From contig JBEKGN010000005.1 of the NCBI GenBank assembly GCA_050012775.1, positions 1 to 64,000 of the forward strand: a stretch of 64,000 nt of DNA, in the 5' to 3' direction. The DNA comes from Roseiarcus sp050012775 (GTDB lineage Bacteria > Pseudomonadota > Alphaproteobacteria > Rhizobiales > Beijerinckiaceae). How positions within the stretch are numbered: the first letter of the stretch is position 1; each line of letters starts with the position of its first letter. A program made the translations under genes and the position numbers. Positions 51,862-60,234 of this stretch are shown piece by piece. Below the pieces are notes generated by a model, which did no database searches, was not told the DNA's origin, and worked only from the letters and a program-made list of their open reading frames with translations.

Positions 51862-52673
51862 CAGCGCGTCGCAGTCTGCGGAGCGCCGTAGCGCACGATC
51901 GTCAAACTATTGGGCCCGCCGCCGCTGTTGGCCTCGCTGGCCGTTTCGGCCTGGCCGGCGCTGTCGGCCAGACTGCGCAGGACCAGATGCAGGTTCGCGT
52001 TGCCGGCATGCTGGGCCAGGATGATCAATTCGACCTGCGCCGGATCGAGCTCCAAGGTCGCGTTGGCCCCGACCACGACCTTCTTGCCGTTTTCTTCCTG
52101 AACGTTCTGTCCGATCGCGAGAACGCGAACATTGGTCAGGATGGTTTGCGCGCCGATCACTTCGACCCCGCGGGCTTTCGTCGCCTCGTCGTCGCGATAA
52201 ATCTTGATGACGTCGACCCGGTCGTTGGGAAGGATAAAGCCGCCGGCGTAAGAATCGCCGGAATTGTCGATCTTGATCGCGACCGCGCGCATTCCCGGCG
52301 GCAAGATCGCGGACATGAAGCCGCTGTTGCCGCCCTTGACGAGCTTGTCCCGGCGCATCGGTTCGCCGCGCAAGAACGCCTCCCGGGTCAACGATCCCTT
52401 GACGTCCTCCATGACGTTCGGGCCGCTCGATTTGGCGATCATGTATTCGGAGATCGCCGCTTTCGGCCACGGCTGCCAAGCGGTCGAGCCTTCGCCGACT
52501 TGAGCGCCCATCGGCATGTCCTGCGCGGCCACCAGGACCTCGTCCGTCTCGATCTTGGGCGCCTGGACGACATGGGGCGGCGGCGGCGGAGACGACGAAT
52601 TGTTGAACAGAACATAGGCCGCGCCGAAAGCGACGACGGTCAAGCCGAGAACCGCGATTTGCACTTTGTTCAT
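51861..52673 (-). CDS. cpaB: Tad pilus assembly protein CpaB
   Basis: A 270-residue protein with one N-terminal membrane helix (VQIAVLGLTVVAFGAAYVLF), a proline run, and a SAF domain (VLVAAQDMPMGAQVGEGSTAWQPWP) followed by the CpaB/RcpC C-terminal region (FILPNDRVDVIKIYRD). It lies in the periplasm near the secretin. It starts 158 bases after cpaA; a CtrA-like site is 61-75 bases upstream of the ATG, so cpaB-tadC may have an extra promoter. Confidence 0.93.
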   Translation of the reverse strand: MNKVQIAVLGLTVVAFGAAYVLFNNSSSPPPPPHVVQAPKIETDEVLVAAQDMPMGAQVGEGSTAWQPWPKAAISEYMIAKSSGPNVMEDVKGSLTREAFLRGEPMRRDKLVKGGNSGFMSAILPPGMRAVAIKIDNSGDSYAGGFILPNDRVDVIKIYRDDEATKARGVEVIGAQTILTNVRVLAIGQNVQEENGKKVVVGANATLELDPAQVELIILAQHAGNANLHLVLRSLADSAGQAETASEANSGGGPNSLTIVRYGAPQTATR

Positions 52674-52733
52674 GAACTCAGGCCCTTTTCGCGCCGCGAG
52701 ACGCTACGTGAGGGCAATAAGAGCAGCCAATCG

Positions 52734-52748
52734 TCAAATTACGGTTAA
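52734..52748. promoter_or_regulatory. CtrA-like site upstream of cpaB (TTAA-N7-TTGA on the minus strand)
   Basis: On the minus strand TTAA-CCGTAAT-TTGA differs by one base from TTAA-N7-TTAA. It is 61-75 bases upstream of the cpaB start, in the 158-base gap after cpaA. CtrA binding is inference. Confidence 0.4.
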
Positions 52749-52831
52749 TCAGGCGTATCTAAGTGATTACCGAAGGATGAAGGCCGCGGGCCGGCCGCCC
52801 TCCTGGCGCGGCCCGCCGCCGGGCCGAGCGC

Positions 52832-53350
52832 TTACAGGCTCGCCGCGGCCTGCCAAATCTGCGTATGGGGGTAGAGCATCATTCCCGCCGCGGCGAGCGC
52901 GATCCCGTAGGGGACGCCGGTCTTGCGGTCGTGCAGCCGCGCGATCCATTCGTGGCGGGAAAGCCAAGTCGGCAAAACGAAGCGGCGTCCCAGCAGAATG
53001 ACGAGGGTCAGCGCGCCCCCGTAGACGGCGGCGGACAGGCCGTAGTCGAGAATCATGCCCCAGCCGAGCCAAAGCGCCGTCGCCGCGGCGAGTTTGGCGT
53101 CGCCGCCGCCGATCCAGCCGAGCGCGAACAGGCCGAACATCGCCGCCAGGACCGCGGCGGCGCAGGAAAGATGGATCAAGATGACGCCCCAGGGAACGCC
53201 GACCGCGACGGCCAGGACGAAATAGCCGATCGCCAGGGCCGCGCAAACGCGGTTGGGGATCGTCATCGTGACGAGATCCATCGACGCCGCCAAGGCCATC
53301 GCGGCGGGAAAGAAAACGATTGTCGCCGGGATGAGGATCGTCGCAGCCAT
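52832..53350 (-). CDS. cpaA: Prepilin peptidase CpaA (TadV-type)
   Basis: A 172-residue integral membrane aspartic protease that cleaves the Flp prepilin leader. The first catalytic Asp is in SMDLVTMTIPN near 25 and the second in GWIGGGDAKLAAA near 86, matching the GxGD type-IV prepilin peptidase motif. Five to six hydrophobic segments are seen. It lacks the methyltransferase domain of PilD, as usual for CpaA. It follows flp with 143 bases between, which hold hairpins. Confidence 0.93.
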   Translation of the reverse strand: MAATILIPATIVFFPAAMALAASMDLVTMTIPNRVCAALAIGYFVLAVAVGVPWGVILIHLSCAAAVLAAMFGLFALGWIGGGDAKLAAATALWLGWGMILDYGLSAAVYGGALTLVILLGRRFVLPTWLSRHEWIARLHDRKTGVPYGIALAAAGMMLYPHTQIWQAAASL

Positions 53351-53408
53351 GGTTCGCCAGTCGTGATCGAGGGGTCGCAGCGTTGGAATCTAGCGGCCAA
53401 ACGTTGCT

Positions 53409-53467
53409 TCGCGGTTACCTCCGCGAAAAGGAAAAGGCGCTGGCGGAGGGAAGCGCGCCGGCGCCTT
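53409..53467 (-). terminator. Hairpins between flp and cpaA, possible attenuator
   Basis: On the minus strand, just after flp, AAGGCGC (53467-53461) and GCGCCTT (53440-53434) can form a stem with a 20-base loop followed by a T-rich TTCCTTTT. A second perfect 6-base stem TCGCGG/CCGCGA lies 8 bases further on (53426-53409). Such a partial terminator would let flp be made in excess over the downstream machinery; its strength cannot be judged by eye. Confidence 0.35.
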
Positions 53468-53493
53468 CGAAAAGTCTTTGCAGCCCGTCGCGT

Positions 53494-53658
53494 TTATTTT
53501 AGCGCGCCGCTGACTTCGGCGAACTCGCTGCTCAGACTGGTGCCGAGAACCTGCAAGGAACCGATGATGAAGACGGCGATCAACGAGGCGATCAGCGCGT
53601 ATTCGATCGCGGTGGCGCCGAATTCGTCGGCGACGACTAACTTCAGACGCTTGATCAT
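53494..53658 (-). CDS. flp: Flp-type major pilin
   Basis: A 54-residue prepilin. The first 13 residues MIKRLKLVVADEF are the short basic leader, and the processing region GATAIEYALIASLIA holds the Flp signature with the Glu-Tyr pair after the cleaved glycine. A hydrophobic helix follows, and the mature end is GTSLSSEFAEVSGALK. Cleavage by CpaA after Gly14 would give a 40-residue subunit. It is the first gene of the tad operon and has a perfect CtrA-type site 146-160 bases upstream. Only one pilin copy is visible. Confidence 0.93.
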   Translation of the reverse strand: MIKRLKLVVADEFGATAIEYALIASLIAVFIIGSLQVLGTSLSSEFAEVSGALK

Positions 53659-53803
53659 GAATTTGCTCCGGCCCGGGGAATTGCGTCTCTATGGCGCCTC
53701 CATCGCGACCCTAAGGAATCGCGCCAGTGTGGCGGCGCGTTGCTTCCGCGGAGTTAATTCAATTGCAAGCATTCGATGGTCGTCGCCTTGGCGCGCCGAA
53801 TGG

Positions 53804-53818
53804 TTAAGGCGCGATTAA
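53804..53818. promoter_or_regulatory. CtrA site upstream of the Flp pilin gene (perfect TTAA-N7-TTAA)
   Basis: TTAA-GGCGCGA-TTAA matches the CtrA consensus exactly and reads the same on both strands. It is 146-160 bases upstream of flp, in the 253-base gap after the cfa-like gene. In Caulobacter the pilin gene pilA is directly activated by CtrA, which makes this site credible. Confidence 0.55.
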
Positions 53819-53911
53819 GGGCCTCCATGCAGGATTTCGAAAGCCGAACTCCATCCTTCCAACAAGAATCCTGCTCCATCAAACAACCCTAGCCCGGGCT
53901 GTCGGCCGCTT

Positions 53912-55240
53912 TCAGACAAGCGCGGCGCGCGGAGAGGTTTCGGCATGCGCGAGAGAATAAAGGCCGACATCGACCGAGCCCGCGCGAAACCCCGCCTCGC
54001 AATAGCAGAGGTAATATTCCCACAGGCGCTTGAAAGACGGCTTGTATCCCAACCGCTCGATTTCCGGCCAGGCGTCGAGAAAACGGCGGCGCCACTCGCG
54101 CAGCGTCAGCGCGTAGCTGTCGCCGAAGGTTTCGGCGCCGACGAGTCTCAGGCCCGCGCGCTCGATCGTTTCGCGCAGCATCGACTTGGACGGCAGGAAC
54201 CCGCCGGGAAAAATGAAGCGTTGAATGAAGTCCGGCCTGCGGCAATAATCCGCGAAGCGATCCTCGGCGATGGTGATCGCCTGCAGCACGCAAAGTCCCC
54301 CCGGCTTCAAGCGGTCGCGAATCGTCTCGAAATATCGCGGAATATATTCCCGCCCGACCGCTTCGATCATCTCGATCGAGACAATGCGGTCGAACCGGCC
54401 CTCGACGTCGCGATAATCCTGCAATTTGAATTCGACCCGCGCGTCGAGCGCCTCCTCGCGCACCAGGTCGCGAGCCCGCGACAACTGCGCCGGCGAAATC
54501 GTGACGCCCGTGACCCGAGCGGCCCCCGCCCTGGCGATCGTCGCCGCGAGCCCGCCCCAGCCGCTGCCGATTTCGAGCACGGTCGAGGCGCCGGAGAGCT
54601 TCAACGCCTCGACGATGCGCGCGAGCTTGGTTTGCTGAGCCTGCTCGAGCGTCGCGTCGGCGCGTGGAAAGATCGCCGACGAATAGATCATGCGCGCGTC
54701 GAGCCAGAGCTGGTAGAATTCGTTGCCGAGATCATAATGCGCTTCGATATTTCGCCGGCTGCCGGAGGGCGTATTGGCGTTGCGCCGATGCGCGAGCCAA
54801 TTGACGAGACGAAACGGCGCCATGCCCCTCAGGGCGTCCATCAGGCGCTGGCCGTTGCGCGCGCCGAGTTCGATCAGCGCCTCGATGTCCGAACTCGCCC
54901 AATCCGCGTCGAAATAGCTGGCGGCCAAGCCGACGTCGCCCTCGGTGAATAGGCGCCGCACGCCGCGCCAACTCCGGAACGAGATGTCCGCGCTGGGACC
55001 CGGCAGGGCGCCGACGCGTTCGACCCGCTCGCCGGACGGCAGCTCGACGGCGAGGCGACCGACCTCGATAACCGACAGAATCTTCGAAAGCGCGAAGCCG
55101 GCGACGCTCGACGGCCAAGCGCGCGGACCCTTTCCGCTCGGACGCTCTGCAGGCGAACGCGCTGATCCCATGTTCCCCTTCCCCGGCCTTCCCATCGGCT
55201 TGGGCGCCGCAAAAAGACGGACGGACCGGGCCGGCGGCAA
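53912..55240 (-). CDS. cfa: Cyclopropane-fatty-acyl-phospholipid synthase family protein
   Basis: A 442-residue SAM-dependent enzyme expected to add a methylene (or methyl) group to unsaturated acyl chains of membrane phospholipids. The N-terminal lipid-binding domain (about 50-150) is followed by NIEAHYDLGNEFYQLWLD, the SAM motif VLEIGSGWGGLAATIARAGA near 220, and FIFPGGFLPSKSML near 340. The C-terminal end RLWEYYLCYCEAGFRAGSVDVGL is typical. The start is uncertain (55240, 55195 or 55171); the first 40 residues are not conserved. Confidence 0.9.
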   Translation of the reverse strand: MPPARSVRLFAAPKPMGRPGKGNMGSARSPAERPSGKGPRAWPSSVAGFALSKILSVIEVGRLAVELPSGERVERVGALPGPSADISFRSWRGVRRLFTEGDVGLAASYFDADWASSDIEALIELGARNGQRLMDALRGMAPFRLVNWLAHRRNANTPSGSRRNIEAHYDLGNEFYQLWLDARMIYSSAIFPRADATLEQAQQTKLARIVEALKLSGASTVLEIGSGWGGLAATIARAGAARVTGVTISPAQLSRARDLVREEALDARVEFKLQDYRDVEGRFDRIVSIEMIEAVGREYIPRYFETIRDRLKPGGLCVLQAITIAEDRFADYCRRPDFIQRFIFPGGFLPSKSMLRETIERAGLRLVGAETFGDSYALTLREWRRRFLDAWPEIERLGYKPSFKRLWEYYLCYCEAGFRAGSVDVGLYSLAHAETSPRAALV

Positions 55241-55348
55241 GGGATTTCAGCCGCCGGACGCCGACGACACGGCAATAGTGGCGCCGCTCCATCACCGAGA
55301 CAAGGCCCCTTGAACAGCCGACTTCGTCCGAGAGGGCCCGGCTGCGAT

Positions 55349-55693
55349 TCACGACGCGGCGAGGTCGAGCCAGCACCGGCCCTCGCGATCCTCGACCTCG
55401 ACCAGCCAGAGGTCCGGATCGAAGGCGATCTCCCGCGCCATTCGCGCTTCCACGAAATCGGCCTCGACCCATTCCTGCTTGTGCGCGCGCGTCCACAGTC
55501 GCTCGACGCCGCGAGCGCCAACTTCCGATTGCGGCGCCGGCTCGAACAGCGCGGCGCGCCCGTCGAGCCGATCGATCTTGACGTAGATCGCGCCCGCCTC
55601 GGCGGCGCCGCGGCGGCGCAAGACCGCGACCGCGCCTTCGACCGCCACGCGCCTGAGATAGGCGGCGACCCAAATGTCCGATCGCAGCCGCAT
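55349..55693 (-). CDS. DUF1491 family protein
   Basis: A 114-residue soluble protein: MRLRSDIWVAAYLRR at the start, then AGAIYVKIDRLDGRAALFEPAP, then DPDLWLVEVEDREGRCWLD at the end, matching the alphaproteobacterial DUF1491 family. Function is unknown. It lies 4 bases after the peptidoglycan-binding-type gene on the same strand, so the two and the upstream kinase gene look like one operon. Confidence 0.85.
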   Translation of the reverse strand: MRLRSDIWVAAYLRRVAVEGAVAVLRRRGAAEAGAIYVKIDRLDGRAALFEPAPQSEVGARGVERLWTRAHKQEWVEADFVEARMAREIAFDPDLWLVEVEDREGRCWLDLAAS

Positions 55694-55697
55694 GCGC

Positions 55698-56297
55698 CTA
55701 TCGCCCGGAAGCGCTGGCGGCCGTCGTCAGTTGCTTGAGCAGGCGCGGCGTGACGTCCGTCGAGACGGGGAGCGAATGGGCGCGCTCGAAATCGCGCAGC
55801 GCCGCCGACGTCGCCGCGTTCGCAAGCCCATCGGCCTTAAGGACATAGCCGAGCTTGATCAGCGCATTCTGCGCCGCCAGGATCTGCTTTTGGCCCTCCT
55901 TGCCGGAATCCGCGCGCAAGATGTCGCCGATCGCGTCGACGCCGTGGGCGCTCGGCGCGGGTTCGACGCCGCTCCCGAGATTGGCCGGCCGCGTCGGCGG
56001 CAGCACCGCGGCGGGCGGCGAATCGTCCGCTTTGGCCGCCTGGGGCGCCGGCGCGGCGGCGGGCGGCGGCGCCCCGACGGCCGGCGGACGAGCGGCGAAG
56101 AATGGGGCGGGATGGCGTTCATGTTGAAGGGTCAAGGCGTTGACCACGATTCCGGTCAGCACCGCCGCCAGCGCGGCGCCGGCGTATCCCCGCGCGGGCA
56201 GGGCGCGCAGGCGTCGGAACGTCGCGGCGAGGAAGCCCGCATGTCCTGTCCGCAACGCCGAACGCGCGGGCCCGGAGAGAACCGAATCATGACGCAT
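55698..56297 (-). CDS. Membrane-anchored protein with peptidoglycan-binding-like domain
   Basis: A 199-residue protein starting at ATG 56297, 13 bases after the histidine kinase stop. One membrane helix lies near 41-57 (AGAALAAVLTGIVVNAL), a proline/alanine-rich linker follows, and the C-terminal 65 residues (LAAQNALIKLGYVLKADGLANAATSAALRDFERAH) resemble a PG_binding_1 helical domain. It probably contacts the wall in the periplasm. No enzyme domain is present. Confidence 0.75.
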   Translation of the reverse strand: MRHDSVLSGPARSALRTGHAGFLAATFRRLRALPARGYAGAALAAVLTGIVVNALTLQHERHPAPFFAARPPAVGAPPPAAAPAPQAAKADDSPPAAVLPPTRPANLGSGVEPAPSAHGVDAIGDILRADSGKEGQKQILAAQNALIKLGYVLKADGLANAATSAALRDFERAHSLPVSTDVTPRLLKQLTTAASASGR

Positions 56298-56310
56298 GCG
56301 CGCTAACGCC

Positions 56311-58137
56311 TCAGGCAATCTTCTTCTCCTGGATCGAGTCGGACGCGCGCGGCGCGCCGCGATGGCCAAAATTGGACGCGGTCTCCAGGCACGCCGCCGC
56401 GGCGCGGCCGGACTTCTCTTCGGAGCGGCAAACGAGGGGCAAGCGCGCGGTCACGCGCGTCCCGACGCCCGCGACGCTTTCGAGCAGCAAAGCGCCGCCA
56501 TGCAGTCCGACCAGACCGCGCACCAGCGACAGCCCCAGTCCAGCCCCCTCGAAACCGCGGTCGTACTCGGCGCGAACCTGAAAGAAGGGATCGCCGAGCC
56601 GCGGCAGAAATTCTGCGGGGATGCCGATGCCGGTGTCCGTGACATGAATATGTACGGCGTCGCCGACGACGTCGGCGCCAACGGTGATCCGGCCGCCGGC
56701 CTCGGTGAATTTCACCGCATTGGATAGCAGATTAATCAGGATCTGGCGACAGGCGCGCTTGTCGGCGATCAATTCGCCCGCGCCGCTCGTCGGCGCCCTG
56801 ACGATCTCGATCCCGCCGGCTTCGGCCTTGAGCCGAAGCATGTCGCAGCAATCGGCGATCAGCGGCGCGATGTCGAAGGGCTCGGGCAGGATCCGGAATT
56901 TGCCCGCCGCGATTTTCGACGTGTCGAGGATGAGATTGACCATGGAGAGAAGGTGTTCGGCGGAGGCGTGGATGATCTTGGCGTATTCGCTTTGCTTGGC
57001 CGCCTCGCGCGGCGCCAGTTCCGGATCGCCGAGCATTTCCGAGAATCCGAGGATCGCGTTGAGCGGCGTGCGCAATTCGTGGCTGACATTGGCCAGAAGT
57101 CGATCTTTCCAGGAATTGGCGAGTTCGGCTTCGGCGCGCGCCGCCTCGAGCCTTTGCTCGGCGGTCTTGGCGTCGGTGACGTTGCGCACCACGGACATCG
57201 CGGCGGCGCCGTCGCCATCCCGGCCGCCATTCGAATCGGGGCTGAATCGGTGAACCCGGATTTCCGCCCATGCGAAAATCGGTTCGTCGTATCCGCCGGT
57301 GCGCAGCCGCACCATTGCGGTCATCGTTTCATCGCGCCGCGCCGCCGTGTCGATCGTGTAGAGGTAGGCGGGGCGGTCGGCGACATGGATCCGGTTGAAG
57401 AAGCCGCGGCCGAGCAGGCTGTCGGTGGCGAGGCCGAACAAGGCCGGCGCGTCGCCGCTCGCCGATATCACGCCGCCGGCCGCGTCGTGGCGCATGACCA
57501 GATCGCCGATCGCGTCCGAAAGAACCTCATAGCGCCTCGAATTGGCGATTTCGACGCGGCGGCGCGCCAGGCGCATCCTGCGCCCGCCCAACAAGTGCAG
57601 GGCCGCGTAAGCGGCGGTCGGCGCGGCGATCGCGGCCGCGCCGCCCGCGCTCAGCGGCGTCGCGCCGCCGATGAGTCCGGCGTTGTGCGCGGCCGCGAGG
57701 GCGAGCAAGACCGCGATCGCGATGAGGCTTGCGAACCGCAACATCGACGACGAACCGGAAATCGCGGCTTCGAGCGGAAGCAGCATCAACCATCCCAAGC
57801 TGAGCTCGGGCGACAATCCCGCGCCGACCGTCACGATGAGGACGAGCAGAACCAGACCGAACAGCGAAATGAGCTGGGCCTCCAACAAATTTCCGGTGCG
57901 CGCGAGATGGGCGATCGCGGCCAAGGGCGCGATCAGCCAAGCGACCGCGCCGAGCTGCCAAATCGCGCTCGCTCCGGCCAGAGCGAGATAGCGCGGAACG
58001 AAGGCGGCCACGAAAACGAGGGTCGCCAAACGCGCTAATATGAACAGCTCGTGGCGCGCGCGCTCGGCCTGAGAGACGCGGGCGTCGCGATGGACGAGAT
58101 CTTCGATGCGCCGTCGCGCGATGGGAATAGGGGACAC
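56311..58137 (-). CDS. PAS-domain sensor histidine kinase, DivJ/PdhS-like candidate
   Basis: A 608-residue kinase. The N-terminal half has four to six membrane helices in about residues 30-180 and no large periplasmic domain. A PAS domain follows (about 210-350: SGDAPALFGLATDSLLGRGFFNRIH), then HisKA with NVSHELRTPLNAILGFSEML, then an ATPase with NLLSNAVKFTEAGGRI, DTGIGIP and GAGLGLSLVRGLVGLHGG. That layout, with membrane helices and PAS, matches DivJ-type kinases that control DivK in alphaproteobacteria. GTG 58137 (VSPIPIARRR) is chosen; the frame is open to 58266 but that part is unlike other kinases. Its gene is followed by the peptidoglycan-binding-type and DUF1491 genes. Confidence 0.8.
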   Translation of the reverse strand: MSPIPIARRRIEDLVHRDARVSQAERARHELFILARLATLVFVAAFVPRYLALAGASAIWQLGAVAWLIAPLAAIAHLARTGNLLEAQLISLFGLVLLVLIVTVGAGLSPELSLGWLMLLPLEAAISGSSSMLRFASLIAIAVLLALAAAHNAGLIGGATPLSAGGAAAIAAPTAAYAALHLLGGRRMRLARRRVEIANSRRYEVLSDAIGDLVMRHDAAGGVISASGDAPALFGLATDSLLGRGFFNRIHVADRPAYLYTIDTAARRDETMTAMVRLRTGGYDEPIFAWAEIRVHRFSPDSNGGRDGDGAAAMSVVRNVTDAKTAEQRLEAARAEAELANSWKDRLLANVSHELRTPLNAILGFSEMLGDPELAPREAAKQSEYAKIIHASAEHLLSMVNLILDTSKIAAGKFRILPEPFDIAPLIADCCDMLRLKAEAGGIEIVRAPTSGAGELIADKRACRQILINLLSNAVKFTEAGGRITVGADVVGDAVHIHVTDTGIGIPAEFLPRLGDPFFQVRAEYDRGFEGAGLGLSLVRGLVGLHGGALLLESVAGVGTRVTARLPLVCRSEEKSGRAAAACLETASNFGHRGAPRASDSIQEKKIA

Positions 58138-58440
58138 GAACCTCGGCCTCCGCGACCTTCGGGTCGATTCGACCACCCCCGAACGATCCCAGTCCGCCCT
58201 TAAATCAACCCTAAAACCGGCGGCGCCCGCTTCGCCCGAGGTCGCTTTGAGGGCCGCCGGCGACAATTGCCTGCCTTCATGGTTACCAAATCGTTGCCGG
58301 GCCGCGGCTTGGCGTTGCCGCCGGGTTAATTCAAGCCGTCGAATGCGCGGCTTTCCCGGTACGAGAGTTCAATTCCGACGCGCTAGGGTGGACCTCGCCG
58401 CCATCGTGTCCGGCGGCGTTTCACGGCTCGAAGCACGCTC
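58138..58440. other. 303-base divergent intergenic region
   Basis: Lies between the histidine kinase (start 58137) and the small membrane protein gene (start 58441). It holds a TTAA-N7-CTAA CtrA-like site at 58200-58214, and further TTAA or TTACC half sites near 58280 and 58325. Nothing else is recognised; promoters for both genes should be here. Confidence 0.5.
58200..58214. promoter_or_regulatory. CtrA-like site upstream of the DivJ-like kinase (TTAA-N7-CTAA)
   Basis: TTAA-ATCAACC-CTAA, or TTAG-N7-TTAA on the minus strand, the same variant as at the TadD gene. It is 63-77 bases upstream of the chosen kinase start. Confidence 0.4.
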
Positions 58441-58764
58441 ATGGGTTTCCTCCTGCGATCCGCCTTTTGGCTCGGCCTGGTTTTCCACGCGATGCCTTGG
58501 GGCGACGCGCGACTGACGGACGCCGTCCCGGCCGCGCGGGCCGCGCTCGCCGCCGGCATAGCCGCGCAGACTCAGGAGGGAGCGGCCTCGGCGATCGCGA
58601 GCGCGGTTCTGCGCACGACGCTCGAGCCGCAGCCGGCGAGCGCCGGCAAAGCCGCGACGCGCCCCGAGCCCTCGGCCAAAACGAGGCGCGCCTCGATTGA
58701 CACGCTCTCCCTCAGCGATCGCCTCGCGCCATGGCGCGGCGCCGGCCTGCGCTCGACCCTTTGA
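58441..58764 (+). CDS. Small protein with N-terminal hydrophobic segment (DUF5330-like)
   Basis: A 107-residue protein opening MGFLLRSAFWLGLVFHAMPW, a short hydrophobic segment that could be a membrane anchor, followed by an alanine-rich and then basic, polar tail. The start resembles small DUF5330-type proteins of Rhizobiales, as far as I recall; the rest shows no motif. It is followed 7 bases later by sufE, with which it may be transcribed. Confidence 0.5.
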   Translation: MGFLLRSAFWLGLVFHAMPWGDARLTDAVPAARAALAAGIAAQTQEGAASAIASAVLRTTLEPQPASAGKAATRPEPSAKTRRASIDTLSLSDRLAPWRGAGLRSTL

Positions 58765-58771
58765 GCGCGCC

Positions 58772-59263
58772 ATGCGCGAGGCTGGCCCTCGCCGGGCAAA
58801 AGCGGATATAAGCGAAACGTTCAACGTTTCCGCGAGCGCGCCGCTGACCCCGATCGAAGCCATCCGTGCCGATTTCGCCTTCCTCGAGGAATGGGAGGAC
58901 CGCTATCGCTACGTCATCGAGCTCGGCCGCACGCTCGAGCCGCTGAGCGAGGCCGAGCGCGACGACGCCAACAAGGTGCGCGGCTGCGTCAGCCAAGTGT
59001 GGCTGCTACGCGAGACGCGTCGGGACGCGGCCGGACGAACGATTCTGCACTTTCGCGGCGACAGCGATTCGCATCTCGTGCGCGGGCTCGTGGCGATCGC
59101 GATCGCGCTTTTCTCGGACCGGACGCCCGAGGAGATTCTCGCGACAAACGCCTCGGCGACGTTCCGCGAACTCGGCCTCGAGCAACATCTGACCCCGCAG
59201 CGCTCCAACGGCGTCCGGGCGATGATCGAGCGCATCCGCGCCGACGCTTTCGCGCCCGCCTGA
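58772..59263 (+). CDS. sufE: SufE family cysteine desulfurase acceptor protein
   Basis: A 163-residue SufE-type protein that accepts sulfur from SufS for iron-sulfur cluster assembly. The sulfur-accepting Cys is in DDANKVRGCVSQVWL near residue 73, and the C-terminal NASATFRELGLEQHLTPQRSNGVRAM motif is standard. The start ATG 58772 adds about 25 poorly conserved residues before LTPIEAIRADF. No suf operon is adjacent. Confidence 0.92.
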   Translation: MREAGPRRAKADISETFNVSASAPLTPIEAIRADFAFLEEWEDRYRYVIELGRTLEPLSEAERDDANKVRGCVSQVWLLRETRRDAAGRTILHFRGDSDSHLVRGLVAIAIALFSDRTPEEILATNASATFRELGLEQHLTPQRSNGVRAMIERIRADAFAPA

Positions 59264-59270
59264 CCCGATC

Positions 59271-60188
59271 CTAGTCCCCCGGCGGGCCGCGGTCGGGCGT
59301 GAGGCTCTTGAGATAGCCGGCGATGGCCTCGCGGTAGGCGGCCGGCAGTTCGGCGGTGTTGCGCACCGTCGCCGCCATCGGCCCGCCGAGCGAATCGCCC
59401 GTCGGCGTGAATCCGCTGGCAAGCGCTTCGACGATGTCGGCCTTCGACCAGTCCTTCAGACCGCCGGCGGTGATGTCGGGCGCCTTGCCCTTGCCGTCCG
59501 GGAGCGGTCCGCCGGTCAGCCGCCTATGCGTGACGATCGCGCCCAGGATGTTGCGCGGCGAATGGCATTCCGCGCAATGTCCGGGCCCTTCGACGAGATA
59601 GCGCCCGAGCTTCCACGCCGCGTCGCGGCCCGGCGCCTCGGGAAGAGCGTTCGCGCCGAGAAAGAGCCGCTTCCACAGGCCAACGCCGCGGCGGATCGTG
59701 AGGGGGAAAGCGAGCGCGTGCGGCGGCGCTCGGCCGGCGACCGCCGGCAGCGTGCGCAGGAAGGCGAAGAGATCGCGCACGTCGACCGGCGTCATGCGCC
59801 GGTAGGACGTGTAGGGGAAGGCGGGATAATAATGCTCCCTGCGCGGCGAGACGCCGAGAAGCAGCGCGCCGGCGAAGTCGTCCGCGCTCCAGGCGCCGAT
59901 TCCGTCCTTGACGTCAGGGGAAATGTTGGGGGGATAAAACGAGCCGAACGGCGTCTTCAGCTCCAGCCCGCCGCCGAGGCGAAAAGGATCGGGCTGGCCC
60001 GGCGACATGTGGCAGGAATCGCAGCCGGCGGCGAAAAACACGATGCGTCCGGCCGCGGCCTCGCCCGGCGCGTCGACCTCCTGGGCGACAATCGCACTGA
60101 GCGAGCGCGGCGCCGATGCGAACCAGCCCGCCGCGCCGAGCGCAACGATAATCGCCAGTCCCGCGAGGACGAGGAGCGCCTTTTTCAT
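59271..60188 (-). CDS. Diheme cytochrome c
   Basis: A 305-residue protein with an N-terminal membrane anchor or signal (LLVLAGLAIIVALGAAGWFA) and two c-type haem sites, CDSCH at 56-60 and CAECH at 205-209. It looks like the cytochrome subunit of membrane-bound alcohol or aldehyde dehydrogenases (adhB-like, with two haem domains), which carries electrons from a dehydrogenase to the respiratory chain. It belongs to a cluster on the minus strand with cytochrome c', a b-type cytochrome and a molybdenum hydroxylase subunit. Confidence 0.88.
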   Translation of the reverse strand: MKKALLVLAGLAIIVALGAAGWFASAPRSLSAIVAQEVDAPGEAAAGRIVFFAAGCDSCHMSPGQPDPFRLGGGLELKTPFGSFYPPNISPDVKDGIGAWSADDFAGALLLGVSPRREHYYPAFPYTSYRRMTPVDVRDLFAFLRTLPAVAGRAPPHALAFPLTIRRGVGLWKRLFLGANALPEAPGRDAAWKLGRYLVEGPGHCAECHSPRNILGAIVTHRRLTGGPLPDGKGKAPDITAGGLKDWSKADIVEALASGFTPTGDSLGGPMAATVRNTAELPAAYREAIAGYLKSLTPDRGPPGD

Positions 60189-60234
60189 CGATTCCTTCGC
60201 TCGTGGTCCAGCAGGGGCGGCGAGCCGGCCTCGC

